Positions 17,909 through 27,781 are shown, numbered from the stretch's first letter. The stretch is DNA of 64,000 nt from Methylacidimicrobium sp. AP8 (GCF_903064525.1 NZ_LR797830.1:248001-312000), one strand, 5' to 3'. Notes: a model not told the origin generated them from the letters alone. Numbers and translations are program-made.

Positions 17909-19339
17909 TTAGCCTTTGACGCAGATCAGCGGATTGAGCCGGGCCACCCTTCGAGCCAGCCCCGCCGCCTCGGCCGCGTCGACGACGGCCGAGACGTCCT
18001 TATACGCTCCCGGGGCTTCTTCGGCCACTCCGCGGTGCGATCGGGCGCGGACCAGAACGCCTCGACGTTCCAGCTCCTCCACCAGATCCTTTCCGTCCCA
18101 GGTTCGCGCCGCTTGGTTTCGGCTCATCTGCCGGCCGGCTCCGTGCACCGCCGAGGAGAAGGTTTTTTCCTCGCTGTGCGGATCCCCGGCGAGGATGTAA
18201 GAGCAGGTGCCCATGCTTCCGCCGATCAGGACAGGCTGCCCCCAAGGGGAGAAAGCGCTTGGAAGATCAGGGTGGCCGGGGCCCAGGGCGCGTGTGGCCC
18301 CTTTTCGATGGACAAAGAGCCGAACCGGCCTTCCGTCGACGGAATGGATCTCCTCCTTGCAGGTGTTGTGGGAGACGTCGTAGAGAAGAGCGAGGCGATG
18401 GCCCGGGAAGAAACGAGCGAAAACCTTCCGGATGAGATGGGTGAGAATCTGGCGGTTGGCCAGGGCGCAGTTGATCCCCGCGCGCATCGCTCCCAGATAC
18501 CGCCGGCCCAGCTCGGAGGAGAGAGGGGCGGAGGCGAGCTCCTTCTCCGGGAGCCGGAGCCCGAAAGAATCTGCGGCAGCGGCCATCTCGCGAAGGAAGT
18601 CGGTTCCGATCTGGTGCCCGAGGCCGCGCGAGCCGCAGTGAATCGATATCACGAGCTCGCCCCGCTCCAGGCCGTAGGCCCGGGCGATATCCGCCCGGTA
18701 GATTTCCGACACCTCCTGAACCTCGGCGTAATGGTTGCCCGAGCCGAGCGTTCCCATCTCGTCCTTCTGCCGGCGCTTGGCCTCCCGGGAGACCGCAGAA
18801 GGGTCGGCCCCGTCCATGCAGCCCCGCTCCTCGATCCGGTCGAGGTCCTCGGCTTCGCCGAAGCCCGATTCGACCGCCCATCGCGCCCCGCCGAGGAGCA
18901 TGGCGTCCATTTGGGAGTCGTCCAGCCGGACCTTTCCCCGGGCTCCGACCCCGGCCGGGATCTCGCGTGCCAGAGCCCCGGCGAGTTCCTCCTCCCGACC
19001 GGCTATCGATTCTCTGGGCAGCCCCGTTAAGAGGGTGCGCACCCCGCAGGAGATGTCGAAGCCTACCCCTCCTGCCGAAACCACCCCTCCTTGCTCCGGA
19101 TCGAAGGCGGCTACCCCCCCGATCGGGAACCCGTAGCCCCAGTGCGCATCGGGCAGCGCGTAAGCCGCCCGGACGATCCCCGGGAGCGAGGCGACGTTGG
19201 CCGCCTGCTCGGCGACCTTCTCGTCCATCTCTTCGAGGAGCGACCGGGTGCCGTAGAAGACGGCGGGCACGCGCATCGGCCCCTGCGGCGGAAGCTCCCA
19301 GGCGGTCTCGGAGAGTTTTCGGAGGCGGGAAAGGTCCAT
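17909..19339 (-). CDS. rtcB: RNA-splicing ligase RtcB
   Basis: GTP-dependent ligase joining 2',3'-cyclic phosphate or 3'-phosphate RNA ends to 5'-OH ends. 476 residues. Metal ligands are seen in GGVGFDISCGVR (Asp95, Cys98), SGNHYAEVQ, SIHCGSRGLGHQ and YDVSHNTCK; the guanylylated His lies in SAVHGAGRQMSR. The gene encoding archease, which activates RtcB, is directly upstream (19380-19835), so this is a functional pair. Confidence 0.96.
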   Translation of the reverse strand: MDLSRLRKLSETAWELPPQGPMRVPAVFYGTRSLLEEMDEKVAEQAANVASLPGIVRAAYALPDAHWGYGFPIGGVAAFDPEQGGVVSAGGVGFDISCGVRTLLTGLPRESIAGREEELAGALAREIPAGVGARGKVRLDDSQMDAMLLGGARWAVESGFGEAEDLDRIEERGCMDGADPSAVSREAKRRQKDEMGTLGSGNHYAEVQEVSEIYRADIARAYGLERGELVISIHCGSRGLGHQIGTDFLREMAAAADSFGLRLPEKELASAPLSSELGRRYLGAMRAGINCALANRQILTHLIRKVFARFFPGHRLALLYDVSHNTCKEEIHSVDGRPVRLFVHRKGATRALGPGHPDLPSAFSPWGQPVLIGGSMGTCSYILAGDPHSEEKTFSSAVHGAGRQMSRNQAARTWDGKDLVEELERRGVLVRARSHRGVAEEAPGAYKDVSAVVDAAEAAGLARRVARLNPLICVKG

Positions 19340-19379
19340 GGCCTAAGGTAATCAAAAAAAGCAAAGGCGGCTACGCACC

Positions 19380-19835
19380 TTAGACATCGACGACGCACTG
19401 CGCCACCCATTCGCCGGCCGGGTTGCGGAAAAGCCGTAGCTCGGTGTAGGTGGCTCCCTTCACCTCGACGGCCGGTTGGTGGCGTTCCGGATCGAGCGGC
19501 TCTCCCCAGGCCGTTCCTTCCAGGCGGCCATCGTGCAGGCTGACCGAAAATCGGGAAAAGAGCATCCGGCGGGTAGCCATTTCGAAAATCAGAGCGTTGA
19601 GCCAATCGAAGAGCAGAGCTTCTTGGTTCGCGGCGCTGCATGCGATGGCGATCGGCTCCCGGGGTGCGATCCGCCGCGGGTCGGCGACGACCGCCGTCAA
19701 GGCGAGCGCGGCTTGGGCGAAGGCTTCTTCCCGGGAAGAACCGATGCCCCGAATGCCGACGTCGGCGCCGTGGGCGAAGTGTTCCCAGCGCGGGTGAAAC
19801 GCAGCTTCCGGCGGTTGGACGGTTGCCATGGCCAC
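19380..19835 (-). CDS. archease
   Basis: A small acidic protein that promotes RtcB guanylylation. The 151-residue sequence has the family pattern: [26 protein letters not shown] near the start, [13 protein letters not shown] in the middle, and [14 protein letters not shown] near the end, with the conserved acidic metal-binding residues. It lies 40 bp upstream of rtcB on the same strand. GTG at 19835 follows GGGA; ATG 19829 is also possible. Confidence 0.93.
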   Translation of the reverse strand: MAMATVQPPEAAFHPRWEHFAHGADVGIRGIGSSREEAFAQAALALTAVVADPRRIAPREPIAIACSAANQEALLFDWLNALIFEMATRRMLFSRFSVSLHDGRLEGTAWGEPLDPERHQPAVEVKGATYTELRLFRNPAGEWVAQCVVDV

Positions 19836-19853
19836 GAGTTTCCCGTTTTGCTC

Positions 19854-20666
19854 TTACGGAAGCAAGAGAATCGGGCAGAAGGCTTGGCTGCAGATCGATT
19901 CGATCTCCCCGGGAGGAAGAGCCGAGCCTCCGATCGAGATCGCCAGGAGGCCGACCCCCTCGCGCGCCGCCGCCGTCAAGATCGGCCAGGCCTTCGGAGG
20001 GATGCCGGATCGGAGGGTTGAGGAGGGGGCGTCCCGGAGAAGCTCCCGGAATTCGGGATCAGGCGGGACTTCCCCCCCCGATGCCGAGCAGAGCACGACG
20101 AGCTTTGCAGGAAAGTCCCGCGCGAGGGCTGCAACCAGGCGCAAGGTCGGTAGCTCGGAAGGTTTTCCCGAAGAGAAGACCCCAATCGGTGGTTGGATCG
20201 AGCTCTCGCCGGAGAGATAGAGGACGGCGGCTCCCGAACGGGAGACGATTTCCCGGGCGAGGGCTTCTTCTCGCGTCGGTATCCCAACGCGGGACTGGGA
20301 GCGAAGGAAGAAGATCAGATCGGTTGCCGAGGCGGCTTCCGAGAGCGCCTCCGCGGGCATGCCGCGGAGCACCTGAAAGGACCAAGGGATGCGAAAGCGG
20401 CGTGCCAAGCCGCTCACGGCTTCTTCGGCGTGGGACGCTAAGGCGCGTAAGGCACGCTCGACGGCGGCCGGTTCCAGCCGGCGCCGGCAAGCGGTGTCCA
20501 TCCCGATTTCGGCAGCCAAGGGAAGTTCGGCCAACCGGAGAAGGTTGCTGTCCTCCAGGAAGAGGTAGGCGAGCTCGGCTTCGAAGTGCGCAGCAAGCTC
20601 CGCCGCCGCCTCCGCTCCTCCTTCGGAGCAGGATTGTCCGAATAGGACGACCCGGTCGATCCTCAC
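19854..20666 (-). CDS. universal stress protein-like tandem domain protein
   Basis: 270 residues. The first half begins RIDRVVLFGQSCSEGGAEAA and has the length and alternating hydrophobic pattern of a Usp/adenine-alpha-hydrolase fold; the second half (from about IGVFSSGKPSELPTLRLVAAL) looks like a degenerate second copy ending AFCPILLLP. The GTG start overlaps the Lon-like gene's TGA as GTGA, which fixes the start and implies coupling. The canonical Usp ATP motif G-2x-G-9x-G-S/T is not clear, so ligand binding is uncertain. Confidence 0.65.
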   Translation of the reverse strand: MRIDRVVLFGQSCSEGGAEAAAELAAHFEAELAYLFLEDSNLLRLAELPLAAEIGMDTACRRRLEPAAVERALRALASHAEEAVSGLARRFRIPWSFQVLRGMPAEALSEAASATDLIFFLRSQSRVGIPTREEALAREIVSRSGAAVLYLSGESSIQPPIGVFSSGKPSELPTLRLVAALARDFPAKLVVLCSASGGEVPPDPEFRELLRDAPSSTLRSGIPPKAWPILTAAAREGVGLLAISIGGSALPPGEIESICSQAFCPILLLP

Positions 20667-23083
20667 GCCTGTGCTCCGCCGGAGGAAAGCGAACGCGCCC
20701 TGCGGGCAAACTCGCTCAGCTTGCGTTCCACCCGTCCGTTGACGCTCTCTTCCGGATAGCGGCCATCCGGACCGCGCTCGCCCGCCGGGAGGCCCGTCAA
20801 GAGTTCCATGGCTTGGTCGACCGTCTCCACGGCATAGAGGTGAAAAAGCCCCTGCTCGACCTTTTCGAGCACCTCCCGGCGTAGGACGAGATGATCGACG
20901 TTGGCCGCGGGGATGATCACCCCCTGGCGACCCGTAAGGGAGCGCGCGCGGCAGATGTCGAAAAACGCCTCGACCTTTTCGTTGACCCCCCCGATCGCTT
21001 GCACCCGCCCCTTCTGGTTGATCGATCCGGTGATCGCCAAGGATTGCCGGATCGGGAGATCGGCCAGCGTCGAGAGAAGGGCGCAAAGCTCCGCGCAGGA
21101 AGCGCTGTCCCCATCGACGATCCCGTAGGACTGCTCGAAGACGAGGGTCGCCGTGAGCGAGAGCGGCTCCTCCGGCACGTAGCGGCCGGCCAGGAATCCG
21201 GAAAGGATCAGGACCCCCTTGGAGTGAATCGGACCTCCCAGCTTGGCTTCGCGCTCGATGTCCACCACCTTCCCGCTGCCGAAGCGCGCCCGTGCCGTAA
21301 TCCGGGTGGGATGGCCGACGAGCACGCCTCCCGCCGCGAATACGGCCAGGCCGTTGACTTGGCCCACGCTCTCTCCGTCGCAGTCGACCAAAAGGGTGCC
21401 CCGCAGCACTTCTTCCCGCAGCCGCTCCCGGATCCGGCCCGAGCGCGCCTCGGCGGCGGCGATCGCTTTCTCGACGTGAGCTTCCGTGATGATCCGCGCC
21501 GCGGCGTCCCGGGCCCAAAAGTCGGCTTCCTGGAGGAGATCCGTCACGGCTCGTCTGCGCAGCGTAAGTTTCTTGCCGTCTGCGGCGATCCGGCTTCCTT
21601 CCTCCAGCAGGCGGGCTACCGCCCCGCGGTCCATGGGCAGGAGATTCGCCTTGCGTGCCTCGTCCGCGAGGAACTCGGCGTAAGGCATCAGGATCGCCTC
21701 GCTACGATCGATGTCTTCCTCGAAATCGGCCACCACCTTGAACAACTCGGAGAATTCGGGGTCGAGCTCGTGCAGCAGATAATAGAGCCAGCGCTCGCCG
21801 AGCAGGACCACCTTCACCTCGAGCGGAATCGGTTCCGGCTCGAGCGAGACTGTGCTGAGGATCCCGAGAGCCTCGCCCAGCGGCTCGATCCGGATTTGGC
21901 GGCTGCGGAGCGCCCGTTTGAGCCCTTCCCAGGAAAAGGGATGGGAGAGGAGCCGGAGCGCGTCGATCGCGAGATAGCCCCCGTTGGCCTTGTGGAGAGA
22001 GCCCGGGCGGATGAGCGAGAAGTCGGTGACCAACGCTCCCATTTGCGCGACGTGCTCGACTGTTCCGAAAAGGTTGGAAAAGGTCGGATTCTCCTCCAGA
22101 ACAACAGGGCAGCCCTTGGCGCCGCGCTGGTCGACCACGACGTTCACCCGGTAACGGCGGAGGAAGGCTTCGACTGGATCGGGGCCGATGCCGGGGGGAT
22201 TCATCCCCGGCGGAAGGGCGTCGCCCTCTTTCGGGGGCCGGAAGCTTTCGGCGTTCTTCAGCGCATCCCGTTCGACCGACTCCAGGTGGGCGTGAACAGC
22301 CGGCATATCCGAATATTTGGTTTTGAGCTCCTCGAGCAGGTTCGAGACCGTCGAGTGGACGACCGAGCGGTTGAGCTCGCGCAGCTCGGCCTGCGCTTCT
22401 CTCCGCCACTTGGGAATCTCGCGGATCACCCTAGTCAGCTCTTCTTGCCAGGCGGAGATCCGATTCTGGATCTTCTGCTTTTCCTCCTCAGGCAGCTTGG
22501 CAAAGCTTTCCGGGTCGAGGACCTCGCCGTCCTTGAGCGGGGCGAAGGCAAAGCCGGCCGGTGTCTGGAGCAAGGCGATCCCGTCCTTCTGCGCGCGATC
22601 GCGGAGCTCCGAGAAAGCCCGGTCCCGCCGGTCGTGGAACCTCTGCTCGATATCCTGCGCGCGCGCCCGGTATTCGTCGCTGTCAAAAACCGCGGGGATG
22701 CCGGCGCGCAGATCCTCCACGAAGCGATCCATATCCTCGGCGAACTCTCTGGCCTTCCCGGGCGGAAACCCCAGCGCCCTCGGCCGCCGCTCGTTGTCGA
22801 ACGCAAACACGTAAGCCCAATCCTGCGGAACGCTCCGACCTGCCGCTCGCTCCCGGAGCAGGCGGAGCACCACGGTGCGTTTTCCGACCCCGCTCGGCCC
22901 CATGACGAAAAGGTTGTACCCGGGCTGCTCCATCCCGATGCCAAAGCGCATCGCCTCCGTGGCTCGTGTCTGGCCCAGCACACCCGGGATCCGGGTTAGC
23001 TCCGCGGTTGTCTCGAAGGGAAGTCGGGCGGGATCGATGCGGCGGTCGAGGGTCTTGGCATCTAGGCGGAAATCGGATCGCAC
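20663..23083 (-). CDS. Lon-type ATP-dependent protease (AAA_32/LonB-like)
   Basis: 806 residues. It opens with the LonB-like AAA domain, with a P-loop GPSGVGKRT at 62-70 and a long helical insertion (about 110-290). The second half of the AAA module contains HKANGGYLAIDALRLL, and the C-terminus is the S16 proteolytic domain with catalytic Ser near residue 658 (GDSASCAELCALLS) and Lys near 701 (GGVNEKVEAF). The N-terminal substrate domain of classical LonA is absent. It probably degrades damaged or regulatory proteins in the cytoplasm. The start is GTG with a weak ribosome site; translation couples to the stress-like protein. Confidence 0.92.
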   Translation of the reverse strand: MRSDFRLDAKTLDRRIDPARLPFETTAELTRIPGVLGQTRATEAMRFGIGMEQPGYNLFVMGPSGVGKRTVVLRLLRERAAGRSVPQDWAYVFAFDNERRPRALGFPPGKAREFAEDMDRFVEDLRAGIPAVFDSDEYRARAQDIEQRFHDRRDRAFSELRDRAQKDGIALLQTPAGFAFAPLKDGEVLDPESFAKLPEEEKQKIQNRISAWQEELTRVIREIPKWRREAQAELRELNRSVVHSTVSNLLEELKTKYSDMPAVHAHLESVERDALKNAESFRPPKEGDALPPGMNPPGIGPDPVEAFLRRYRVNVVVDQRGAKGCPVVLEENPTFSNLFGTVEHVAQMGALVTDFSLIRPGSLHKANGGYLAIDALRLLSHPFSWEGLKRALRSRQIRIEPLGEALGILSTVSLEPEPIPLEVKVVLLGERWLYYLLHELDPEFSELFKVVADFEEDIDRSEAILMPYAEFLADEARKANLLPMDRGAVARLLEEGSRIAADGKKLTLRRRAVTDLLQEADFWARDAAARIITEAHVEKAIAAAEARSGRIRERLREEVLRGTLLVDCDGESVGQVNGLAVFAAGGVLVGHPTRITARARFGSGKVVDIEREAKLGGPIHSKGVLILSGFLAGRYVPEEPLSLTATLVFEQSYGIVDGDSASCAELCALLSTLADLPIRQSLAITGSINQKGRVQAIGGVNEKVEAFFDICRARSLTGRQGVIIPAANVDHLVLRREVLEKVEQGLFHLYAVETVDQAMELLTGLPAGERGPDGRYPEESVNGRVERKLSEFARRARSLSSGGAQA

Positions 23084-23220
23084 AATAGCTTTTTCGGGAA
23101 GGGCCTTCTTCCTGTAAAGGGTTTTTACCGGGATGCCGAAAAAGGGAAGAGTTCGGCCGGAAAAAAAGACTGCGCCATCGTCTTCTTCGGGGGATATGGT
23201 TTTCCGGTCCAGCCCGCACC

Positions 23221-23874
23221 ATGGAAAGAGTGGTCCAGCCTGCTGTTTTCGATCGCCTTCCGCCGGAAAGCCTCGAAGCGGAGCGGAGGCGGCGCGAGCT
23301 GCGCCGGATCTGTCGCCTCATGGGGAACCCGGGCTGGTTTTGCCGGCAGCTGCGCCAGCGCGTGCGGGAGTTTGCGCGCGGTGTCGAAATCAGCCCCGGA
23401 GACGGAGCGCTCGGCCGGCGGCTCTACTGGGATCCGAAGCTAAGGGAGAAGCTGGCGTTAACAGGGCTCGATCCGGGCGCTCGCCCGGCGGCTTGGCCGC
23501 TTCCTTGGGAATGGCGTCGCGAGGAGGTGCGGGAGTTCCGCGGGTGGGGAGACTACCCTCTGGTTTTGGCCAACCTCGTCTTGTTTCGATTCTCGAACGA
23601 GGATCTGGGGAAGATCGGCCGGGCGATCGATCGATCCTGCCGCCTCCTGCTAGCGGTCGAGCCGGCTCGTCGCGGGTTGCATCTAAGCGAGCTTCGGCTC
23701 CTCCGCCTCGTCGGCCTGAGCCGCGCTGCCTACGAGGAAGGTCGGGCCGCCGTCCGGGCGGGCTTCCTCGGGAGTGAGCTGGTGGAGGCCCTGGGGTTGT
23801 CGGCCCGACGGTGGAGATTCGATGTGGAGATCACCTTCCGTGGGGCCTACCGGCTCGTCGCCGCACGACATTGA
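23221..23874 (+). CDS. class I SAM-dependent methyltransferase-like protein
   Basis: 217 residues. The pattern ELRRICRLMGNPGWFCRQL, then VEISPGDGALGRRL in the place of the glycine-rich SAM loop, DYPLVLANLVLFRFSNEDLGKI, and VEPARRGLHLSELRLLRLVG matches methyltransferases of the UbiE/MenG-like type. The loop is unusual (ISPGDG rather than the common GCGDG), so SAM binding should be checked. The substrate is not predictable. It diverges from the Lon-like gene with ~140 bp between. Confidence 0.75.
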   Translation: MERVVQPAVFDRLPPESLEAERRRRELRRICRLMGNPGWFCRQLRQRVREFARGVEISPGDGALGRRLYWDPKLREKLALTGLDPGARPAAWPLPWEWRREEVREFRGWGDYPLVLANLVLFRFSNEDLGKIGRAIDRSCRLLLAVEPARRGLHLSELRLLRLVGLSRAAYEEGRAAVRAGFLGSELVEALGLSARRWRFDVEITFRGAYRLVAARH

Positions 23875-24003
23875 GGCGAGGGTACAGGAGAGGGCGGCGG
23901 CAAAAGGCTCGCCCGGGCCAGTGTGAATCGGAATCTTGGGGGAGACGGCCGCGACGACCGCTCTTGGGCTCTGCACCGAGAAGGACCGGCTTGCGCCTCC
24001 TTT

Positions 24004-24043
24004 GGCGCCTCGGCTACGAAATTTTTGAGAAATGGCCGCTAGC
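24004..24043. repeat. one-ended remnant of the palindromic repeat
   Basis: GGCGCCTCGGCTACGAAATTT followed by TGAGAAATGGCCGCTAG matches one end of the full copies (for example the right end of the copy at 30247-30431). The other end is not recognisable. It lies between the converging methyltransferase genes, 26 bp from the stop at 24069. Confidence 0.8.
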
Positions 24044-24068
24044 GGAAAAAGCCGCGCGAAAGGCCCGT

Positions 24069-25019
24069 TCAACGGTGTCCCGGGAAAATCCGCAGCCAAA
24101 GGGTAGCGGGTCCGCTTCCTTCGGGAAGATCCGCGGGATGCGGCGGAGACGGCAGCGGCTCGAGCTTGGCTCCCGCCCGATGACAAGCGCGGGCGGCTTC
24201 CCGAAGGAGATCCGCAGGCCGCCAGGGGCGATAGTTGGTCGAGAGCAGCAGATGGGCGCCCGGCTCGCAGAGCGGCAGAACTCCAAGGAGCAGTTCTCCA
24301 AGATCGCGCGGGAGAGAGAAGTCGGCTCCCCGGCGCCCGTGGGCGTAGGTGGGGGGATCGATCACGCAGGCGTCGAAGCGTGCCCGGCGCCGGGAGAGGT
24401 ATGGGAAGACCGCGCGCGCATCCCGCGCAAGGAACCAGTGGGAGGAGGGATCGAGGGAGTTCAACCGGTAGTTCTCCTTCCCCCATTCGAGAATGCGCGG
24501 GGAGAGATCGACGTTCCAGGTGCAGGCGCCGGCCGAGGCCGCTGCGACGCCGAAGGAGCAGGTGTAGGCGAAGAGGTTGAGGAGGCGCCTCGGCTTTATC
24601 TTCCGGAGAAAGGCACGATTCTCCCGTTGATCGAGGAAGAAGCCCGTCGACTCTCCGGCGTCGAACCGGAGGAGGAAGGAGAGCCCGTTTTCCTGGGCCG
24701 TGGCGGTTGGGGGTAGGCCGCGACTGCCCGAAACGAGTGTGAGCCGGGAAGTTCGGCCCCTCTCCCAGCGCTTGCGCAGGAAGATCCGGTCGACGGCCAG
24801 GCCGAGCCGGCTTCTCCAACCTTCGAGCTCGGACAAGAGAGAAGGGAGGGTTCCGGGGGAATTCCAGGAAACGAGCAGATCTCGGCCCAGCCGTTCGATC
24901 CAGCCGTCGGGTCCCGAAAAGAGGCGATGGATGGTGGTGCCGGACGCGGCGAAGGCGGCGATTTGCGCCGGCCCGATCCAACCGGGCTCGGCTTCCGACG
25001 AAGGGTGGGGGGAGGCCAC
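24069..25019 (-). CDS. RlmI/RlmK-type class I SAM methyltransferase
   Basis: 316 residues. FDAGESTGFFLDQRENR is the hallmark before the SAM fold of the RlmI/RlmK-L rRNA cytosine/guanosine methyltransferases, followed by LLNLFAYTCSFGVAAASAGA and the motif IV-type IDPPTYAHG. No PUA domain is evident, so the rRNA target is uncertain. It starts 13 bp downstream of the oppF-like stop and may be the last gene of that operon. Confidence 0.88.
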   Translation of the reverse strand: MASPHPSSEAEPGWIGPAQIAAFAASGTTIHRLFSGPDGWIERLGRDLLVSWNSPGTLPSLLSELEGWRSRLGLAVDRIFLRKRWERGRTSRLTLVSGSRGLPPTATAQENGLSFLLRFDAGESTGFFLDQRENRAFLRKIKPRRLLNLFAYTCSFGVAAASAGACTWNVDLSPRILEWGKENYRLNSLDPSSHWFLARDARAVFPYLSRRRARFDACVIDPPTYAHGRRGADFSLPRDLGELLLGVLPLCEPGAHLLLSTNYRPWRPADLLREAARACHRAGAKLEPLPSPPHPADLPEGSGPATLWLRIFPGHR

Positions 25020-25032
25020 AGGCGCCGCGATG

Positions 25033-25866
25033 CTACAGAGATGGCACGGCAGCCAGGAGCTTCCGCGTGTACTCGTTTTGCGGATTCCGGTAGAGCTCTT
25101 CCGGCGGCGCCGCCTCGACGATCTTTCCCTCGTGGAGCACCAGCACCAAGTCGCTCATGTGCTCGACGACCGCCAGGTCGTGCGAGATGAAGAGATAGGC
25201 GAGGCCGAGCTCTTGCTGGAGGTCTTGGAGGAGGTTCACGATCTGCGCCTGGACCGAAACATCGAGCGCGCTGACCGGCTCGTCGCAGACGATCAGCTCG
25301 GGCTCGACCGCCAAGGCGCGGGCGATGCCGATCCGCTGCCTCTGGCCTCCGGAAAACTCGTGCGGAAAGCGATCGAGGGAGTCGGCGGGCAAGCCGACGC
25401 GCGCCAGCAGTTGGGCGGCGCGATCCCGCCGTTCCTGCGGGCGGAGGGCGGGGAAGTGGACTTCCAAAGGTTCGCCGACGATCCGGGCGATCGTCAGCCG
25501 AGGATTGAGCGAGTTGTGCGGGTCCTGAAAGATCATCTGCACTCGTTTCCGATAGGGGCGCAGGCGCGCCCCCGAAAGGGTGTCGATCCGCTCCTGCCGG
25601 TAGCGGATGGCACCCGAGTAGGGCGGGACCAGCCGGACGACGGCCTTGCCGATCGTCGTCTTCCCGCTTCCGCTTTCGCCGACCAGACCGACCGTCTGGC
25701 CGGCCCGGATGCGGAAGGAGACACCCTTGACGGGCTCGACGAAGCGCCGGGAGCGGAAAAAGAGGCCGCCGGGAAGGGGGTAGCGCACGACGAGGTCCTC
25801 GACCTCCAGCAGAAGCGGCGCGGGATCGCCCGGATCAGGAAGAGAGGAGGCGTTCGAGTTGGGCAT
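25033..25866 (-). CDS. oppF: oligopeptide/dipeptide ABC transporter ATP-binding protein (OppF/DppF)
   Basis: 277 residues. Walker A GESGSGKTT, the Q-loop in QMIFQDPHNSLNPRLT, the signature SGGQRQRIGIARAL and Walker B LIVCDEPVSALDVSVQ are all intact. The start overlaps oppD by 32 bp. The sequence ends soon after the NPQNEYTRKLLAAVPSL motif usual in this family. Confidence 0.95.
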   Translation of the reverse strand: MPNSNASSLPDPGDPAPLLLEVEDLVVRYPLPGGLFFRSRRFVEPVKGVSFRIRAGQTVGLVGESGSGKTTIGKAVVRLVPPYSGAIRYRQERIDTLSGARLRPYRKRVQMIFQDPHNSLNPRLTIARIVGEPLEVHFPALRPQERRDRAAQLLARVGLPADSLDRFPHEFSGGQRQRIGIARALAVEPELIVCDEPVSALDVSVQAQIVNLLQDLQQELGLAYLFISHDLAVVEHMSDLVLVLHEGKIVEAAPPEELYRNPQNEYTRKLLAAVPSL

Positions 25867-26698
25867 AGTCGATGGTGATCAGGCGTTTCCTGCCCTCCCC
25901 CAGTCGGGGGACGCAAGCGATGAGCGCCTGCGTGTACGGATGGCGCGGCCGGGCGAGAAGGATATCGGTGGGGCCGTGCTCCACGAGCTTGCCGCGGAAC
26001 ATGACGACCACCTGGTCCGCGAATCCCTTGACAAGGCCGAAATTATGGGTGATGAGCAGGATCGCCATGCCGAAGCGGGTGCGAATCCCGCGCAGCAGAT
26101 CGAGGATCTGGGCTTGAATCGTGACGTCGAGGGCGGTTGTCGGCTCATCGGCGACCAGAAGCCGCGGCCGGCAGACCAAGGCCATTGCGATCATCACGCG
26201 CTGCTGCATCCCTCCCGAAAGCTGGTGCGGGTAGCTTTTCCAGCATCGCTCGGGGTCCCGGATGCCCACCTCGGCAAGGGCGGCAATCCCGGCCGCCCGG
26301 CGGTCCGTCAGGTCCTGCCGGTGGAGCGCCATCGCTTCGCTCAGCTGGAATCCGACGGAAAATACCGGGTTGAGCGACGTGGAAGGCTCTTGGAAGACGT
26401 AGGCGATCTTGCCTCCCCGATAGCGGCGCAGGGCTCTTTCGGGAAGGGTCAGCAGGTCGGTGCCCTCGAAGAGCACCTTTCCCGAGCGGATCCGGGCCGG
26501 CGGTGAAGGAAGGAGGCGGGCTAGGGCGAGAGCGGTCACGCTCTTGCCGCTGCCGCTTTCCCCGACGACCGCCAGCGTCGAGCCGGCAGCCATCGAGAAG
26601 GAGATGCCGTCGACGGCGCGAACGGTTCGTTCTCCGTTGGCGAACTCGATCGTGAGGTCGGAAACCTCGAGGATCGGGGCCGAATGCAGATCGGGCAT
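25835..26698 (-). CDS. oppD: oligopeptide/dipeptide ABC transporter ATP-binding protein (OppD/DppD)
   Basis: 287 residues. Walker [15 protein letters not shown]-loop [13 protein letters not shown], signature [15 protein letters not shown] and Walker [17 protein letters not shown] are intact, followed by the family tail [15 protein letters not shown]. It forms the second ATPase subunit with OppF. 12 bp separate it from oppC. Confidence 0.95.
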   Translation of the reverse strand: MPDLHSAPILEVSDLTIEFANGERTVRAVDGISFSMAAGSTLAVVGESGSGKSVTALALARLLPSPPARIRSGKVLFEGTDLLTLPERALRRYRGGKIAYVFQEPSTSLNPVFSVGFQLSEAMALHRQDLTDRRAAGIAALAEVGIRDPERCWKSYPHQLSGGMQQRVMIAMALVCRPRLLVADEPTTALDVTIQAQILDLLRGIRTRFGMAILLITHNFGLVKGFADQVVVMFRGKLVEHGPTDILLARPRHPYTQALIACVPRLGEGRKRLITIDYAQLERLLSS

Positions 26699-26710
26699 GG
26701 CGGGAAAGGA

Positions 26711-27781
26711 CTATCGGCCCCCGGTGCGGAAATGCGGATCGATCACATCCCGGAGGGTGTCTCCCAGCAGATTGAAGGCGGCCACCGTCACGAACACCGC
26801 GGCTCCGGGCGTCAGCAGCCACCAGAAGTTGCACATGAACACCTTCATTTCCTGGGCTTGCGCGAGCATCAGGCCCCAGGAAGCCGAAGGCTCTTGAATG
26901 CCGATCCCCAGGAAGCTCAACGCCGCCTCGCCTAGGATGTATCCGGGAATGCTCAGCGCCGCGGCGACCAGGAGATAGCTCGCCAGGTTCGGGAGCAAGT
27001 GCTTCCAGAGGATGCGCCAGGGCGAAAGGCCCGTCACGATTGCGGCGTCGACGAAGGTCTGCGCTCGGAGGGAAAGGGCCAGCCCCCGGACGACCCGCGC
27101 CGCGCCCGACCAGCCGAGGAAGCTCAGGATGACCACGATCAGCAGATAGACCTGGCCCGAGCTGAATTGGCTGGCGAAAGCTCCGCGGAGGGCCAGCAGC
27201 AGGTAGAGCCCCGGAATCGCCATTAGGAGTTCCGTCGTGCGCATGACGACCGAATCGAACCATCCGCCGAAATATCCGGCGAGGCCCCCGGCGATCAAGC
27301 CCACGCCCAAACTGATCGAAATCCCGATCAGGCCGATGCTGAGCGAGACCTGCGCACCGTAGAGCAGCCGGGAGAAGACGTCCCGGCCGGTGCTGTCGCT
27401 GCCCAGTAGATAGATCTTCTCGGGCGGGTCGACTCCGAAAAGATGGCGGCGGCAGGGGAAAAGGCCGAAGAGGCGGTAGGGATAGCCGATCGGTAGCCAG
27501 CGGAGCGCGGCTGTCCGCCCGGGGATCGGCCGGTAGAGCGCCTGCGTGGGGTCCGCATTCTCGTAGAGGCGGACGGAAAGGCCTTCCCGCGTCCAGGTGA
27601 TGGCGGTCGGAGGATGGTAGGTCTTTTGGAGATCCTGCTCCCCGGGGCCGTAGGGGGCCAGGAAGGGCGCAAAGAGGGCGCAGGTGTAAAGAAGGCCGAG
27701 CAGCCCGAGCGCGAAGGCGCCCTGCGGGCGGGAGAGCACCTGCCGCCAGAGCGCGGAAGCTTTGGGGGGGAGAGAATTCAT
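26711..27781 (-). CDS. oppC: oligopeptide ABC transporter permease (OppC)
   Basis: 356 residues from the ATG at 27781, which overlaps the oppB stop as ATGA. There is one N-terminal TM helix, an unusually long periplasmic loop (about residues 40-140), then the permease core with five helices and the EAA loop near EAALSFLGIGIQEPSASWGLML. The ending NLLGDTLRDVIDPH is family-typical. Confidence 0.94.
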   Translation of the reverse strand: MNSLPPKASALWRQVLSRPQGAFALGLLGLLYTCALFAPFLAPYGPGEQDLQKTYHPPTAITWTREGLSVRLYENADPTQALYRPIPGRTAALRWLPIGYPYRLFGLFPCRRHLFGVDPPEKIYLLGSDSTGRDVFSRLLYGAQVSLSIGLIGISISLGVGLIAGGLAGYFGGWFDSVVMRTTELLMAIPGLYLLLALRGAFASQFSSGQVYLLIVVILSFLGWSGAARVVRGLALSLRAQTFVDAAIVTGLSPWRILWKHLLPNLASYLLVAAALSIPGYILGEAALSFLGIGIQEPSASWGLMLAQAQEMKVFMCNFWWLLTPGAAVFVTVAAFNLLGDTLRDVIDPHFRTGGR

